64,000 nt of DNA, taken from the NCBI GenBank assembly GCA_029204225.1, contig CM055107.1:46312651-46376650 (forward strand), given 5' to 3'. Both the position numbers and the translations under genes were made by a program. Shown here one piece after another: positions 1 to 9,786 of this stretch. Under the pieces are notes generated by a model. It made no database searches, had not been told where the DNA came from, and worked only from the letters and a program-made list of their open reading frames with translations. Each line of letters begins with the position of its first letter. Positions within the stretch are counted from its first letter, which is position 1. Source of the DNA: Diphasiastrum complanatum (Eukaryota; Streptophyta; Lycopodiopsida; Lycopodiales; Lycopodiaceae).

Positions 1-816
1 GAGAGTATTGATCACTCGATGTAAGAGCTTCAACGGAATGGTACTTTGATTATGAGAACGATGGATTAACGGCCAAGTGTACTCCTGCTCAAGAGCTGAT
101 ATGGGCAAAGTATCAAAGCTCCAAATTCTGATTGACCAGCGTTGTTGCATTAATTACTCTGATTAAGATTTGTGGAGGCTGCATGCTGAGCGATTGATGC
201 AGATCATGATCACTGACGCGATAGGGAGATGAATCCTAGCTAACAACGTGAGCATCCTCTGAACGCGTGTTGACTCACAGAAGTATCACCATGTTGCTCT
301 CTATCCTCCATGAAAGATTTGAGGCATTCCATCGCTACTGCTGCAGCTGAGAACTATCATCATTGACCATCCTCACAGTGCGAATGCCACTCAATTTTCA
401 ATGGAGTTTCATTTTATGGTGCGATCATCTGAAGAGACCATTGTTTCAGTACCTACATGAGCATGATTGCATTGAGCAGCACCTATCAGATACCAATTAA
501 GAACCAGTTGGGCGTGGCTATCCGCAAGAGTCCACCAGCTGGGAGCCTATTTATATGAGCTTCGGACCTGAGCAGACATCACTACTTTGATGTGAAACTG
601 AGAGATTACCTTCAATCGATCTCTACGGGAGTGCTCACCGCGCATTTAAGCAGTTTTATTATGAGTATTGGTCCGTACTGATCTAGCATCACATTTGAAC
701 TATTCTTATTTGTCTCTATGTAGTGATGAGATAACTAATTTCATGATGACTCCTATCAAAGCATTGATCCATATGTGGGATTACCCTCGGCTTGCTTCCC
801 CTTGTCTTGGTATGTG
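1..816. other. Flank of the Copia-family LTR inside the repeat; no gene recognised
   Basis: I see no convincing coding frame here; the open frames are short and unrelated to known families. The stretch is repeated at 57500-58314 with three substitutions and one single-base indel near 789. It ends where the LTR begins. ATGTG at 812-816 would be the target-site duplicate if one exists, but the other LTR is not found, so this cannot be tested. Confidence 0.5.
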
Positions 817-1462
817 TGTGAAAAAAGTGGATCTTGAATGGATCCAAACTCCCAGCTAAGATCTTTGCACAACAAGCTACAAAAGCTAGAAATGGCAAAG
901 CATCTTAATGCTACCTTTGATACACATGAACTTGACAGAGCATTCAAGAAAAAAAAGAAACTAATAAAAGGTACTGATGTCAGCAAAAAACAACAGCATA
1001 CCAGCCCTACAATAGCAGCCTACCACTTTTGGAAACCTCTTAAGATCATACACAAAAGCTTGAAGACAATACAGAAAGCAATGCTCTCAATGGAGGAAGA
1101 AACTGTGACAATGATCTATTGATCTCTCTCAACAATACAATAAGTTTCTCCAACCTGTTCTCCACGAATTTCAGCCTAATATAGGTGAGAGAGATGACTC
1201 TCTCTTCTCTCTCTAGAACTTAGGACCCAAATTTAGGACACCAGTAGCCTAAAATAGTCAATTTTGGCCTATATGCCCAAATAACATGATTTTGGTGTCA
1301 TTTCAAAGGTCCTGAAGTTTGAGACTTCTTCAACATGAAATATATACTAAAATAAAAGTATCTAGGCCTCTTTCACACGTGTGAAATGTTATATCCAAAA
1401 CTATGTACAAAAATTGCCAGTTTAGGCCTCAAACTAGCTAGGAAATGTTGACAATTTTCACA
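817..1462 (-). repeat. 3' LTR of a Copia-related element (family B), left copy
   Basis: In minus orientation the LTR starts TGTGAAAA and ends TTTTCACA, perfect inverted termini. A purine-rich tract (GAAGAGGGAG in minus sense, about 1463-1472) lies just before it, as expected of a polypurine tract. Another copy of the family is at 40927-41581 on the plus strand. There its end is followed directly by a primer binding site, which fixes the boundary. It holds the palindrome TTTCACACGTGTGAAA at 1371-1386. The matching 5' LTR was not found up to 7.6 kb. Confidence 0.85.
838..1122 (+). other. 94-codon ORF antisense within the LTR, probably not a gene
   Basis: Plus-strand ORF lying wholly inside the LTR and antisense to the element. 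It encodes a Lys-rich 94-residue protein starting MDPNSQLRSL and ending EETVTMIY. The frame stays open in all three LTR copies of the window (58336-58620 plus and 41267-41560 minus). The third copy carries an in-frame 9-bp insertion after codon 6. Nearly all differences between the copies change the amino acid, which argues against purifying selection. I recognise no domain. Confidence 0.3.
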
Positions 1463-1475
1463 CTCCCTCTTCAAC

Positions 1476-2438
1476 TCAACTTGTTAGTTTTACAACACTA
1501 CTTTGCTCCAACCTAAAAATGATCTCCATCATGATAATAGATCTCTTCTCAAGTGTTCTAATATGTACGATATGAAGTACAACATAATTGATATAGATAA
1601 TAATGTCCATATAGGATGCTTCACTATTTCTTACATCAATTTTACATAGAATGGTGAACATGATACATGTAAAAGAACATCGAATTATAATGAGAGAATT
1701 CCTCCATGTATCCACCTTTGAATTCTCTGTAAAACAACAGCAAACAAGTTTTAAGTGAAAGTAACCAACAAGTGTTGGCATGCCTCCTCCACATTCCACT
1801 ATGCCCATAGAGAATGCACCATGTATCTCCATGAATGAACCTCCATCACCACCTTGCCTTTGTAGATCTCCAATCCATGAAAGCCCTTGAGTGAATAAAT
1901 GCCAAAATGATGTGTTATCTGATCCATTTGAATGAGCAAAACTTCAACTTGAAATACTTGAAGTATCTCCACAAGATTTGCATACAACCCTTGATCCTAC
2001 ATTGTCAACAATTTGCCAATTTGCCAACACTAGGATGCTAGATCTTGAACTTTGCTCAAAAGTAAACATATTGACCACTTCAATATCTTTCAAGATTTGA
2101 ATGAATGCATGTACTTGACCATAAGAATCAGCAATGATAACTATTCCATCTCCAAGATCCAAAGGATGCAAAACTATGGAACTAGTTTCATTGAATTTTG
2201 ACAATTCCAACACATTGACATGACAATGTTCATATATGAGATTACACAAATAAGGTAGAGTAAAAGGACACTTCCTTGATGCTCCAAGAACCTTACTTGA
2301 ACCTTCAAGAACCTGTAAAAACAGATCCAAAATGCTTTGCCCATGTGGCTCCCCTTTGATGCTTTTGACTAGCTTCCAATTGCTACTTGCCTCTTGGTGT
2401 TGATGAAGCAATTCAAGATCAACATTTTGATCTTCCAA
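1476..2438 (-). CDS. Unrecognised 3' ORFs of the gag-only Copia-related element
   Basis: Three overlapping minus-strand frames (1944-2438, 164 aa; 1799-1987, 62 aa; 1476-1832, 118 aa) continue one another at frame changes and end at the polypurine tract before the LTR. I recognise no retroviral domain: no integrase HHCC or DDE, no YVDD reverse transcriptase, no RNase H. The 164-aa part begins MEDQNVDLELLHQHQ and contains VLHPLDLGDG. That resembles VLDPLDLEDG in the ORF at 3137-3838, so the region may contain an old internal duplication. All frames recur in the right copy (58974-59936). This may be non-coding element sequence that is open by chance or a captured host fragment. Confidence 0.35.
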
Positions 2439-2456
2439 TAAAACATCAAGGACTTT

Positions 2457-3149
2457 TCATTTATAAACATCTTCAGATCTGAACCTCTGAAGATACTCCC
2501 TCTCAAACACATGATTAACATCCCACAAGATCTCATCATTGCTTGATTTCAACCTTTCACTATAGTTAGTGAAAACAATGTGACCATCATAAACCAAAAG
2601 ATAGATTTTTACAATTCTATCCAACATGAAGTAGAGTAGATGAAGTTGAGTATCAGACCTAATCAAACCAGCCCATTTGAAATCAAACCAAACCTCAATG
2701 AGCTCACCAATGAGATCTTCCTTGCCTTGGAGAAATTGCCACTTGAGTTGCTTCATGTAGTCTTCTTCATCCAACCTTTTGTCATCTTGATCATGCATGA
2801 ACACTCCACCACAATCATAGAAACCTTTGAGTTGATGAAGAGATGTAAGATACATGCCTTGAATCTTCCCAAGAGTCACTCTTCCTTTGCCCTTTCCTTC
2901 ACAAGACTCTCTCTTAATGATCACACCACAAAAGTTAGCAATCTCCCTCTTGATATTTGCATCATAAGAAATGGAAGATTCTCGAACATTAGAAGCCATG
3001 AAAAGAATACATAGTTCCTTCAACATAAGAATGATTGAAGTACTTTTTATTGTCAAACCTGGACTTCTAATCAATGATATAGGTAATGATAATGAACCCT
3101 CACTATCATTCACAAAAGCATCATTCAAAGTACATCTTACTTTAAACAC
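2457..3149 (-). CDS. Unrecognised 230-aa ORF in the gag-only Copia-related element
   Basis: Minus-strand 230-codon frame starting MFKVRCTLNDAFVND and ending FRSEDVYK. It overlaps the 3' end of the upstream 233-codon ORF by 13 bp and stops 18 bp before the next ORF, so the set reads like one coding region cut by frameshifts. The middle is charged (around residues 100-135) and is followed by a more hydrophobic stretch (IVKIYLLVYDGHIVF). No catalytic motif of pol is present and I assign no function. The right copy (59955-60647) keeps the frame with substitutions only. A plus-strand frame at 2640-3014 is its antisense shadow. Confidence 0.4.
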   Translation of the reverse strand: MFKVRCTLNDAFVNDSEGSLSLPISLIRSPGLTIKSTSIILMLKELCILFMASNVRESSISYDANIKREIANFCGVIIKRESCEGKGKGRVTLGKIQGMYLTSLHQLKGFYDCGGVFMHDQDDKRLDEEDYMKQLKWQFLQGKEDLIGELIEVWFDFKWAGLIRSDTQLHLLYFMLDRIVKIYLLVYDGHIVFTNYSERLKSSNDEILWDVNHVFEREYLQRFRSEDVYK

Positions 3150-3838
3150 TTCACATTCATCTCTCCCTTTGACTTGAGATCTTCCTCACCAACTCTCACG
3201 ATAGAACCTTCTAATCTACTTTCTTTATGAATACATGTGACACCACTTGTTTCACAAATGACTTTTTTGGACTCATCACATAAATATACAAAAGAAACTT
3301 TTTCTTCAATCATGCTCAAAGCACCATCTCTTTCCAAATGAGTAAATAAGTGATTAGCAATAACCAGTTTCAAAGAAGAGTTTTCATCACCTCCATTGAT
3401 GAAGTTAGCTCTCTTCTTACCTTTTTCATTTTTGCACTTGCCATGTAGTTCCATTGAAGAGCCACCAAGACTTGGAAATCTATGAGTAGAAGAGTTCAAA
3501 CATGATACTAATTTAGCACCACTAGACTCCATTTGACTAGTATGTAGCATTAGTCCATCTTCAAGATCCAATGGATCCAGAACATTGATCACAGATTCAC
3601 CAAAAGTTGCCAAGTTAGCACAACAATAACTATCTCCAAGAAGCTCATTAGATCTCAACCTAGATCTAGCATAAGGAAGTTCTTTAGACTTTGCATAAGA
3701 TCTACCAATCTTATTGATGCTAGGGATTGACTTTTGAAAGTTGAGAGAACCACCAACATCCATTTCATTCCTCTTGTTAGACATAACAAATGCATCAAGC
3801 TTGTAAAGTCTACCTTGTCGATTGCCCATAGCAATCAA
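3137..3838 (-). CDS. Chimeric ORF: GAG-pre-integrase start fused to unknown sequence (233 aa)
   Basis: The first residues (GRLYKLDAFVMSNKRN) match the start of the Copia GAG-pre-integrase domain, and the upstream nucleotides continue it back to the protease region. After about residue 25 the expected LWH-RLGH zinc-binding stretch and integrase are absent. Sequence I do not recognise follows, with a basic patch (KNEKGKKRANF) and several Cys residues. It therefore looks like a junction where pol was replaced or deleted. The same fusion is in the right copy (60635-61336), so it predates the duplication. Confidence 0.5.
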   Translation of the reverse strand: MIAMGNRQGRLYKLDAFVMSNKRNEMDVGGSLNFQKSIPSINKIGRSYAKSKELPYARSRLRSNELLGDSYCCANLATFGESVINVLDPLDLEDGLMLHTSQMESSGAKLVSCLNSSTHRFPSLGGSSMELHGKCKNEKGKKRANFINGGDENSSLKLVIANHLFTHLERDGALSMIEEKVSFVYLCDESKKVICETSGVTCIHKESRLEGSIVRVGEEDLKSKGEMNVKCLK

Positions 3839-3898
3839 GACATCTCCCTTAGTAATGAAACAAACATCCCCAACAAACTTTGTCTTGTACCTTGTTTT

Positions 3899-5061
3899 TT
3901 AACATTTGACCAACACTTGGCAAATTCCTTGAAAGTGAAGGAATGTAAAGAACACCATCAAGCTTACATTCCTATTATTATAAAGGCAAATAGGAATTGA
4001 GCCAATACCTTTGATCTTACACTCACCACCATTTGGCATGTGAACGACTTTCTTGGTTCCAGCATAAGAGATCAAAGAAGTAAAGAACTCCTTGTGACTA
4101 GTCATGTGTGAAGTAGATCCACTATCTATCCACCATGAAACCTTGTCACTTCCACTTGACATTAGACTTGAAGAACACATCATGAGAGAATCACAAGAAT
4201 CTAGATCCTCATTAGAAGTACAAAAGCTGTTTTGCTTGCTACCTTCATTTCTTTGCTTATTATGACATTCATTTGCAAAATGACCTTTTATCCCACAATA
4301 AAAGCACTTGAACTTTGACTTGTCTTTCTTTCTAAAAGAAGTAGAAGAGGAGGAGGAAGAGTGATCATCATGATTTGAGTTACCACCTTTGGACCATTTC
4401 CCTTTGCCTTTACCTTTGCCTTTGACTTTGCCTTTTGTGAAGAAAGCGTCTTCACCTCCACCTTGCAAGGATGCACCATCAAACTTTGATTGCAACCTAT
4501 GTTCTTCAGCCAATAAGATTTCTTGCAAGTCAACCACACTTGGCAAGACTCTTTGAATGGCAAAAATTTGCACAAGGTTAGCATGTTCATCTAGCAAACC
4601 ATTCAACATAACCTGGACTATTTCACCATCTTTTATGTTTTCATCAATACATGCTAGATCATCACTTAAGGACTTAATCCTCAAGACAAATGCATGAGCA
4701 CTTTCACCCTCTCTTTGCCTACTAGAAAATATTTGCCTCCTTAGGGGCAATACCCTAGATGTGGACTTTGATTCAAAGAGCTTCTTCAAGGCATTCCATG
4801 CCTCACTTGCACTTTGACTATTACCAACTTCCTTGAGAAGTTCATTGGTAACATTCATTTTAATGATATGAAGAGCCCTTTTGGCCTTCTTATCAAACCT
4901 TTGTTGCTCTTGAACTATGGGTGGTCTCTCTTCAGTTCCTGGAACTATGTCCATGAGTTCATTCAACTCAAGTAAGGATTCCATCCTCACTTTCCAGGTA
5001 GAGTAGTTTGATGAACTCAACTATCATTAGTTTCTAACATGATCCCACCATTGGAAGCCAT
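3899..5061 (-). pseudogene. gag: Copia gag-protease, frameshifted near the start (left copy)
   Basis: Begins at an ATG at 5061 (MASNGG). A 1-bp deletion near 5021 separates about a dozen N-terminal codons from the rest, which is open from 5020 to 3899. Domains in order: Copia gag (UBN2-type, NYSTWKVRMESLLEL through AWNALKKLFES), a Lys/Gly-rich linker with repeated KGKGKG, and a CCHC zinc knuckle CFYCGIKGHFANEC. A Ser-rich stretch and a retropepsin start with WWIDSGSTSHMTS carrying the catalytic DSG follow. The frame ends shortly after the protease, where the pre-integrase domain should continue. Gag binds the element RNA and builds the particle; the protease cuts the polyprotein. Confidence 0.88.
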
Positions 5062-5847
5062 GAATATAGTGATTCTTCAACTTTTAGGCTCTGTCCTAAT
5101 GCACCTAGCACTCCCTTTCCTCTCAACAAATGATGGATAAGGAGATCTCTGAAGATGTAGAACCCTAAAACACTTCTATCTTGAACCTGGCTGCTTTCCA
5201 AGCATAGAAAGGAAGATTGAAAACACATGCAACACTTTGCACACACTTAGAATGGATTACAAACTCAAACCAACCTGAACACACTCTTGCTTAAGCTCTC
5301 AAACTTTCCAGCAAGTGACCAAATCAAGCTATGGTGTGAAGAGTTACTTGCATTCTTGGAAAATACAAAAGACTAGGCTGCCAAGAATACCTAGAATTGA
5401 ACAAACTTGATCAACATATGATCAACACACTAAGATATTTTTAATAGCCTGTAAAACCAATGTAAACCACACTTCTAAAAGTTTATAAACCCCAGCAAGT
5501 GATAAATACAAGCTTTAGAGGTGAATGAAAGAGCACACTTAGTGAATCACAAGACTAGCTTCACTAGCTTGTCAAGTCTTGGTGTTTAGATGTAGATCTA
5601 AGATCACTTCACATGAGAATGTTCCTCAACTTGTTAAGAACTTGAAACCACATTTGCATAATGGTTAAAACCTTCCAGCAAATTCTCCAATCAAATTACA
5701 TTAGGAGAGTTACTTACATGCTCAACAAAGTACACCAAAATTTATGCAAAAGATTGTTGACAATCTGTTCACCCAAAAAGGGATCTTTCATCCAAGTGGG
5801 AGCTTTGCTCAGCCTTTTGGAGAAATACAAAATCACTCAAAGAGTAT
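5062..5847 (-). other. Upstream leader of the gag-only element; diverged internal repeat
   Basis: AT-rich and apparently non-coding; in minus sense this is the region upstream of gag. A motif around 5297-5360 (ccagcaag...gagttacttgcat) recurs, diverged, at 5667-5735 (ccagcaaa...gagttacttacat), a spacing of roughly 370 bp. No primer binding site (reverse complement of TGGTATCA) and no second LTR is visible. The 5' end of the element is missing, replaced, or of a kind I cannot see. Confidence 0.5.
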
Positions 5848-5925
5848 TTGTCATCCACTTAAGAAGAAGGTTCATCCACTTAAGGAGAGTGTTCATCCAC
5901 AAAGGAGAGTGTTCATCCATAGAAG
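5848..5925. repeat. Short tandem repeat, about 20-bp unit, four copies
   Basis: Imperfect head-to-tail copies of a unit like gttcatccacttaaggagag, partly with cacaaagg in place of cacttaagg. The same array is in the right copy at about 63346-63425. Confidence 0.8.
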
Positions 5926-6600
5926 TGGAGATTGTCAACAATACATTGAACAGAACATTGTTAGTATTGAATATGCACAAGCCTCACAATCAAAAACACT
6001 TTATAGTACCAATGCTTGTGTACCACCACGAGATCAACGAGGTTGTCAACGGTGCGAAGAAGAATGGTGGAGGTGGATGGAAGGTCAGATTGAGGGGTGA
6101 AGAAACGATTGGGAGGCAGTGGAAGGCGATATGGCGAGCGGTGTTGAGGTGGCACAAGGTGAAATTGCGAACTCGAGAGGAGGCATGGTAGCATCAATGA
6201 GAAATGTGGTGGTGGCTTCAGCCTGAGCGGTGTATTGGAGATCCTGGTTGAAGGTACGGTCTCTGCTAGTTTGGAAGTCGAAATGGGGAAAAGTTAGTTG
6301 GAGCTATTAGTAGTCGATAGTGGAGGTGGATTCGATGAAGGAAAAATCAAAGATGGAGCAAGGATGGCGGATGGATGGATCATGGACAATGGCATTATAA
6401 TGTACCAAGGCCGCATTACAGCAAATAGTGAGGGTGGTGGGATGGTGTTGATGGTTGTCATAGTAAAGGGTCCGGATCTCGTTATATGCAAGACGGAGGG
6501 CTTATGGAAGGGCGGTGGTAGTGGTGTGACAATGCTTTATGTGCTATGTCAAGGTGTCAACAGACGACTTGTCTGCTCATGTTGGCTGGTACTGTGGAGC
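5926..6600. other. G-rich segment at the end of the duplicated block; no gene recognised
   Basis: Strikingly purine/G-rich on the plus strand compared with its AT-rich neighbours (gtggaggtgg, gaggtggcac). Open frames exist on both strands, but the frames differ between the two copies because of single-base indels. That argues that none is under selection. It could be a decayed exon or a foreign insertion. Confidence 0.4.
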
Positions 6601-7490
6601 CTATTGTACCTATTGGCGTTGTGAAGAGGAAGGGATAAATGAAGAAACAAAACGTTTCTATTGCCAAAGCCTTGCTAGCTTTCCACCCTAATTTTGACAG
6701 AAAAGACACACAAAACAAAAATGTTCGCGAACAATTTTGTGACACATGACACGGAATTGTTTCGCGACACAAAATCATTCGTGCTCCACAAAGGACCAAG
6801 AAGATCAGCCAAGTACCATGGGCTACAAGTATTTGATAAGATATTATGACATCAGCATAAGTACTCTAGATCATGGCTAGTCTGCCACTCTTGTAATCTG
6901 TGATTAGTTGTAGATGTTTAATCTTTTTGATCTGGAAGTTACACGACGCGACACAAAAAAGTTCACGAAATATATACTTTCTGCTTGATGCATAATACTG
7001 TAAGACGAAAATATACAGAATACATGTCCGCCTGTGAGCGAGACAATTTTGTAAGAGGATCATCAGATTCAGAAGTCCGCTAGTAAGCGAGACATCATTC
7101 ATGAGAAAATTGTATTTCTCTCATGCCAATGCACTGTGTGGATCTGTTGCACAGTGCTTGAAATCAGAAGATCACTAGATAATATTGTCTGTTATGTGCA
7201 TATTATTCTAAATGATTGTATGATCTCGAACGAATATTTGTTTGCTACTATGCGTTTATCTGATTCACTTGTTTATTCAATTCCACACATTGGTTTGATT
7301 TTTTTAAATGCTATAATAATCTATAACGTAGATCAGCAGTGTCTGTCTACATTCTGGAGGATTGTAGGAATGATATAGCCAGCAGTGACCAGCAATCATA
7401 GTTGAATTGTACACAAACTGATTTTATTCGCTAATGTTTTTCGCTTTGTCTTTCACTTTGTTTCGCTTCGCGATCACTCTTTTAAGCCTA
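6601..7490. other. Intergenic, no gene recognised; short duplicated motif
   Basis: I see no gene. TGTTCGCGAACA at 6722-6733 is a perfect 12-bp palindrome. A motif gtccgc-n-tg/ta-agcgagaca occurs twice about 50 bp apart (around 7025 and 7075). Confidence 0.4.
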
Positions 7491-7553
7491 GACGTAGACG
7501 ACGTGGTAACTGCTTTATATCAGGACCGTTGTATTGCATTCGTCGTCTACGTC
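7491..7553. repeat. Perfect 13-bp inverted repeat (stem-loop candidate)
   Basis: GACGTAGACGACG at 7491-7503 and its exact reverse complement CGTCGTCTACGTC at 7541-7553, with a 37-bp loop. The arms are GC-rich in an AT-rich setting. No gene or transposon end was recognised around it. Confidence 0.8.
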
Positions 7554-8340
7554 GACCATTACGAGGATTATTGTCTCCAACACTAAATGAGGATGAAGAA
7601 TCCTATATACCAAAATAACAAGAAGTAGGTTGAATCAATGCTTGATAAACATTTCCTCCCAATACTTGATAGATCTAAATGTTGCATATGAATATAAATT
7701 ACCTCTTTGTTAAAAAAATATGAACATACCAATGTATCTATTAGACCATTTTTCTTTTCAACTTGTTAACATTCAATGAACTCAAAGAATTGCACGCTTC
7801 TACATATTTACATATTTATGAATTTCACATTCATTAGCTTGCACTTATTATCTTATGTAAACATCTAGGCAAATGACGAATAATGCTCCAAACATTTGAC
7901 ATATTTAATGACACAAACCAAATACAATCAAGATGCATGGATTATACATCTCTGCATATCAACAAAATTTATATTTGCACATTTGACTTATTGTCTTTTG
8001 CAAACATTTGGGTAGAGGACGGTTGAAACTATACTTGATGAAAAATTCCTCTCCAAACCTGATAGATCTAGTGGCACAGACCATTACATAAGCTCCCTTT
8101 ACATTCCTAGTAAAATATTCTTCTTTTCCATTGGTGCATTCTTCAAATCACAATTCGTCAATAGAGGGTGGCCAATGGAACTATTTATATATGCAACAAC
8201 GTTTCCATGCACATCTGGATGTCCATCAATGTATTAATGATTTGCCCTTGAGATGTTGTCTCCTTGCATGCGTTGCTCCTCTAAAGAACAAGAATTTGAA
8301 TTCATGGGATAACTTCTGTGTGGATAATCCACGCGAAACT
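7554..8340. other. Intergenic, AT-rich, nothing recognised
   Basis: AT-rich sequence with short open frames only. One copy of the palindromic motif found clustered near 28.4 kb (GTGGATAATCCAC) lies at 8320-8332. Confidence 0.4.
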
Positions 8341-8660
8341 TGAATGCCAATAAAACAGCATTTTTGCGAGCATTCTTGCTCCTCTTCTTTTGCTTTCAAG
8401 TTTTATAGGTTTTTCTAATCTAGTGTGTAGCGCTCTTGCTTGCTATTGCTCTTCCAAGCTATATAGATCTTTCTTGCTTGCTTGCTTGCTTTTGGTTGCT
8501 CTTCATTGCTAGTGATCTTGCTCTTGCTATTGCTTGCTCTATTGATCTTGCTTGGTATTGATCTTGCTTACTATTAATCTATTGCTTTCTTGTCATTGCT
8601 TACTCTTCTAATCTAAAAATCTTCACTACTCTTTCACTCCCATTCTCCACTTCTTTCTAA
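8341..8660. repeat. Low-complexity CTTG/CTATTG-rich tract
   Basis: Pyrimidine-rich sequence built of cttgcttgcttgct, ttgctattgct and gatcttgctt words. It is irregular rather than a clean microsatellite. Confidence 0.7.
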
Positions 8661-8946
8661 CTTTTAAAGTTTTTCTTTGATACAATGTCTTCAAGTAGTA
8701 GGTCAAGTACGATCATGGATATGTTGGTCTTAAGGCTTTTATGGAATCCTATGGATTGTTTCCAATCGTAAACTTTTAACCTTTATTGTTTTGTGATTGT
8801 TTACTTTGTGGTTTACAAGTAAGTTTAATCTCAGTTAAATTAAATCTTTGATTTTATTTTGTAGAGAGGCTCTACAACTTCAAGTGTTCATGATGTGGAA
8901 GAAAATGTGAAAAAATTTTAAGAGCAAAATATGGAAGAGAACGTGA

Positions 8947-9033
8947 GAGAGCGAAGAGGAGTTTGAAGATGTGGACACCAACGTATACCTACAAGATGAA
9001 GGAGGTGAGGAGGGAGGAAGTGATGATGAGTAG
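8947..9033 (+). pseudogene. Acidic C-terminal ORF remnant
   Basis: After an in-frame stop at 8944 the frame reads a strongly acidic tail (ESEEEFEDVDTN... ending GGSDDE, then stop at 9031). Acidic tails like this occur at the ends of several plant transposase and nuclear proteins, but nothing upstream can be joined with confidence. Function unknown. Confidence 0.25.
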
Positions 9034-9162
9034 AGGTTTTTAAACTAAATGTAAGGCCTTGTAGAAAACAATGTAGGAAGGAAGAATATATTCTCTCATC
9101 AATGTACTTTTTTTTAAAATCAATCAATATAATGTTTTGGCATCACATCATTCTTGCAAAAA

Positions 9163-9330
9163 TTTTGAATGCATATATTTTATAGTTCATGAATGCAAAT
9201 ATATAGTCTATTGAATGCAAATGTATCTATTGATGTATTCAATGCAATGTATAGTCTATTTAATGCACATCTATGGAATGCAAATGTATCTATTGATGAA
9301 TTCAATGCAATGTATCTATTTTAGCACATG
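9163..9330. repeat. Imperfect AT-rich minisatellite
   Basis: Words such as gaatgcaaatgtatctattgatg and attcaatgcaatgtat recur two to four times with drift, giving an irregular tandem array. Confidence 0.7.
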
Positions 9331-9786
9331 ATTTGCATGCTAGAATGCACAATAGAAAGTAATGGAAAGCACAATGGAAAGTAATGGAAACCACAATATA
9401 ATGCATCAATAGATAACACATTAAGTTATCAACTAAATATCAAATGAATCAAAATAAATGTGAATTTACCTTTACTATTGTATCTCCATTGTTTTGCAAT
9501 GTTTGCTTTTCCTTTTGCATGCACTTGATCTTTCAATCCTTTGCAATGAAAGTTGTTTTTTCATTTTTCATATCCAAGCCTGCATCACAAACAAAAAGAA
9601 TCTTAGAACTTATGATAATAAAACACATACTATTAGCATCCATCAATGAACTAAAAATTCTAAACACTATCAATCTTCTCACTCACATTCATCCCCATCT
9701 CATTCTCACTCCCATTTATACTCTCTTTTTCTCTCTCTCACACAACAGAAAAAAGGAAGTCACCTCTAGTTTAGGAGAGAACCACA

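Larger units (their letters stand above)
1..6499. repeat. Left copy of a 6.5-kb direct repeat (segmental duplication)
   Basis: This block is repeated in the same orientation at 57500-64000, an offset of about 57.5 kb. By eye I count roughly thirty differences over 6.5 kb, about a quarter to a third of them 1-bp indels, so identity is about 99.5%. The match begins at the first base of the window and runs to its last base, so neither outer end is visible and the true unit may be longer. The shared sequence includes 816 bp beyond the LTR of the enclosed retroelement, so the copies are not two independent insertions. A tandem duplication of a 57.5-kb unit, an ectopic duplication, or an assembly duplication all fit. 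Confidence 0.95.

Noticed and set aside
2640-3177. Plus-strand ORFs (124 and 68 codons) antisense to the gag-only element
   Set aside because: Antisense to the minus-strand coding series that continues directly from gag; no start context or domain. Kept out, though the minus-strand ORFs themselves are also unproven.
5848-5925. CRISPR-like array
   Set aside because: The roughly 20-bp units are directly adjacent without unique spacers, and the genome is plant nuclear; a plain tandem repeat.
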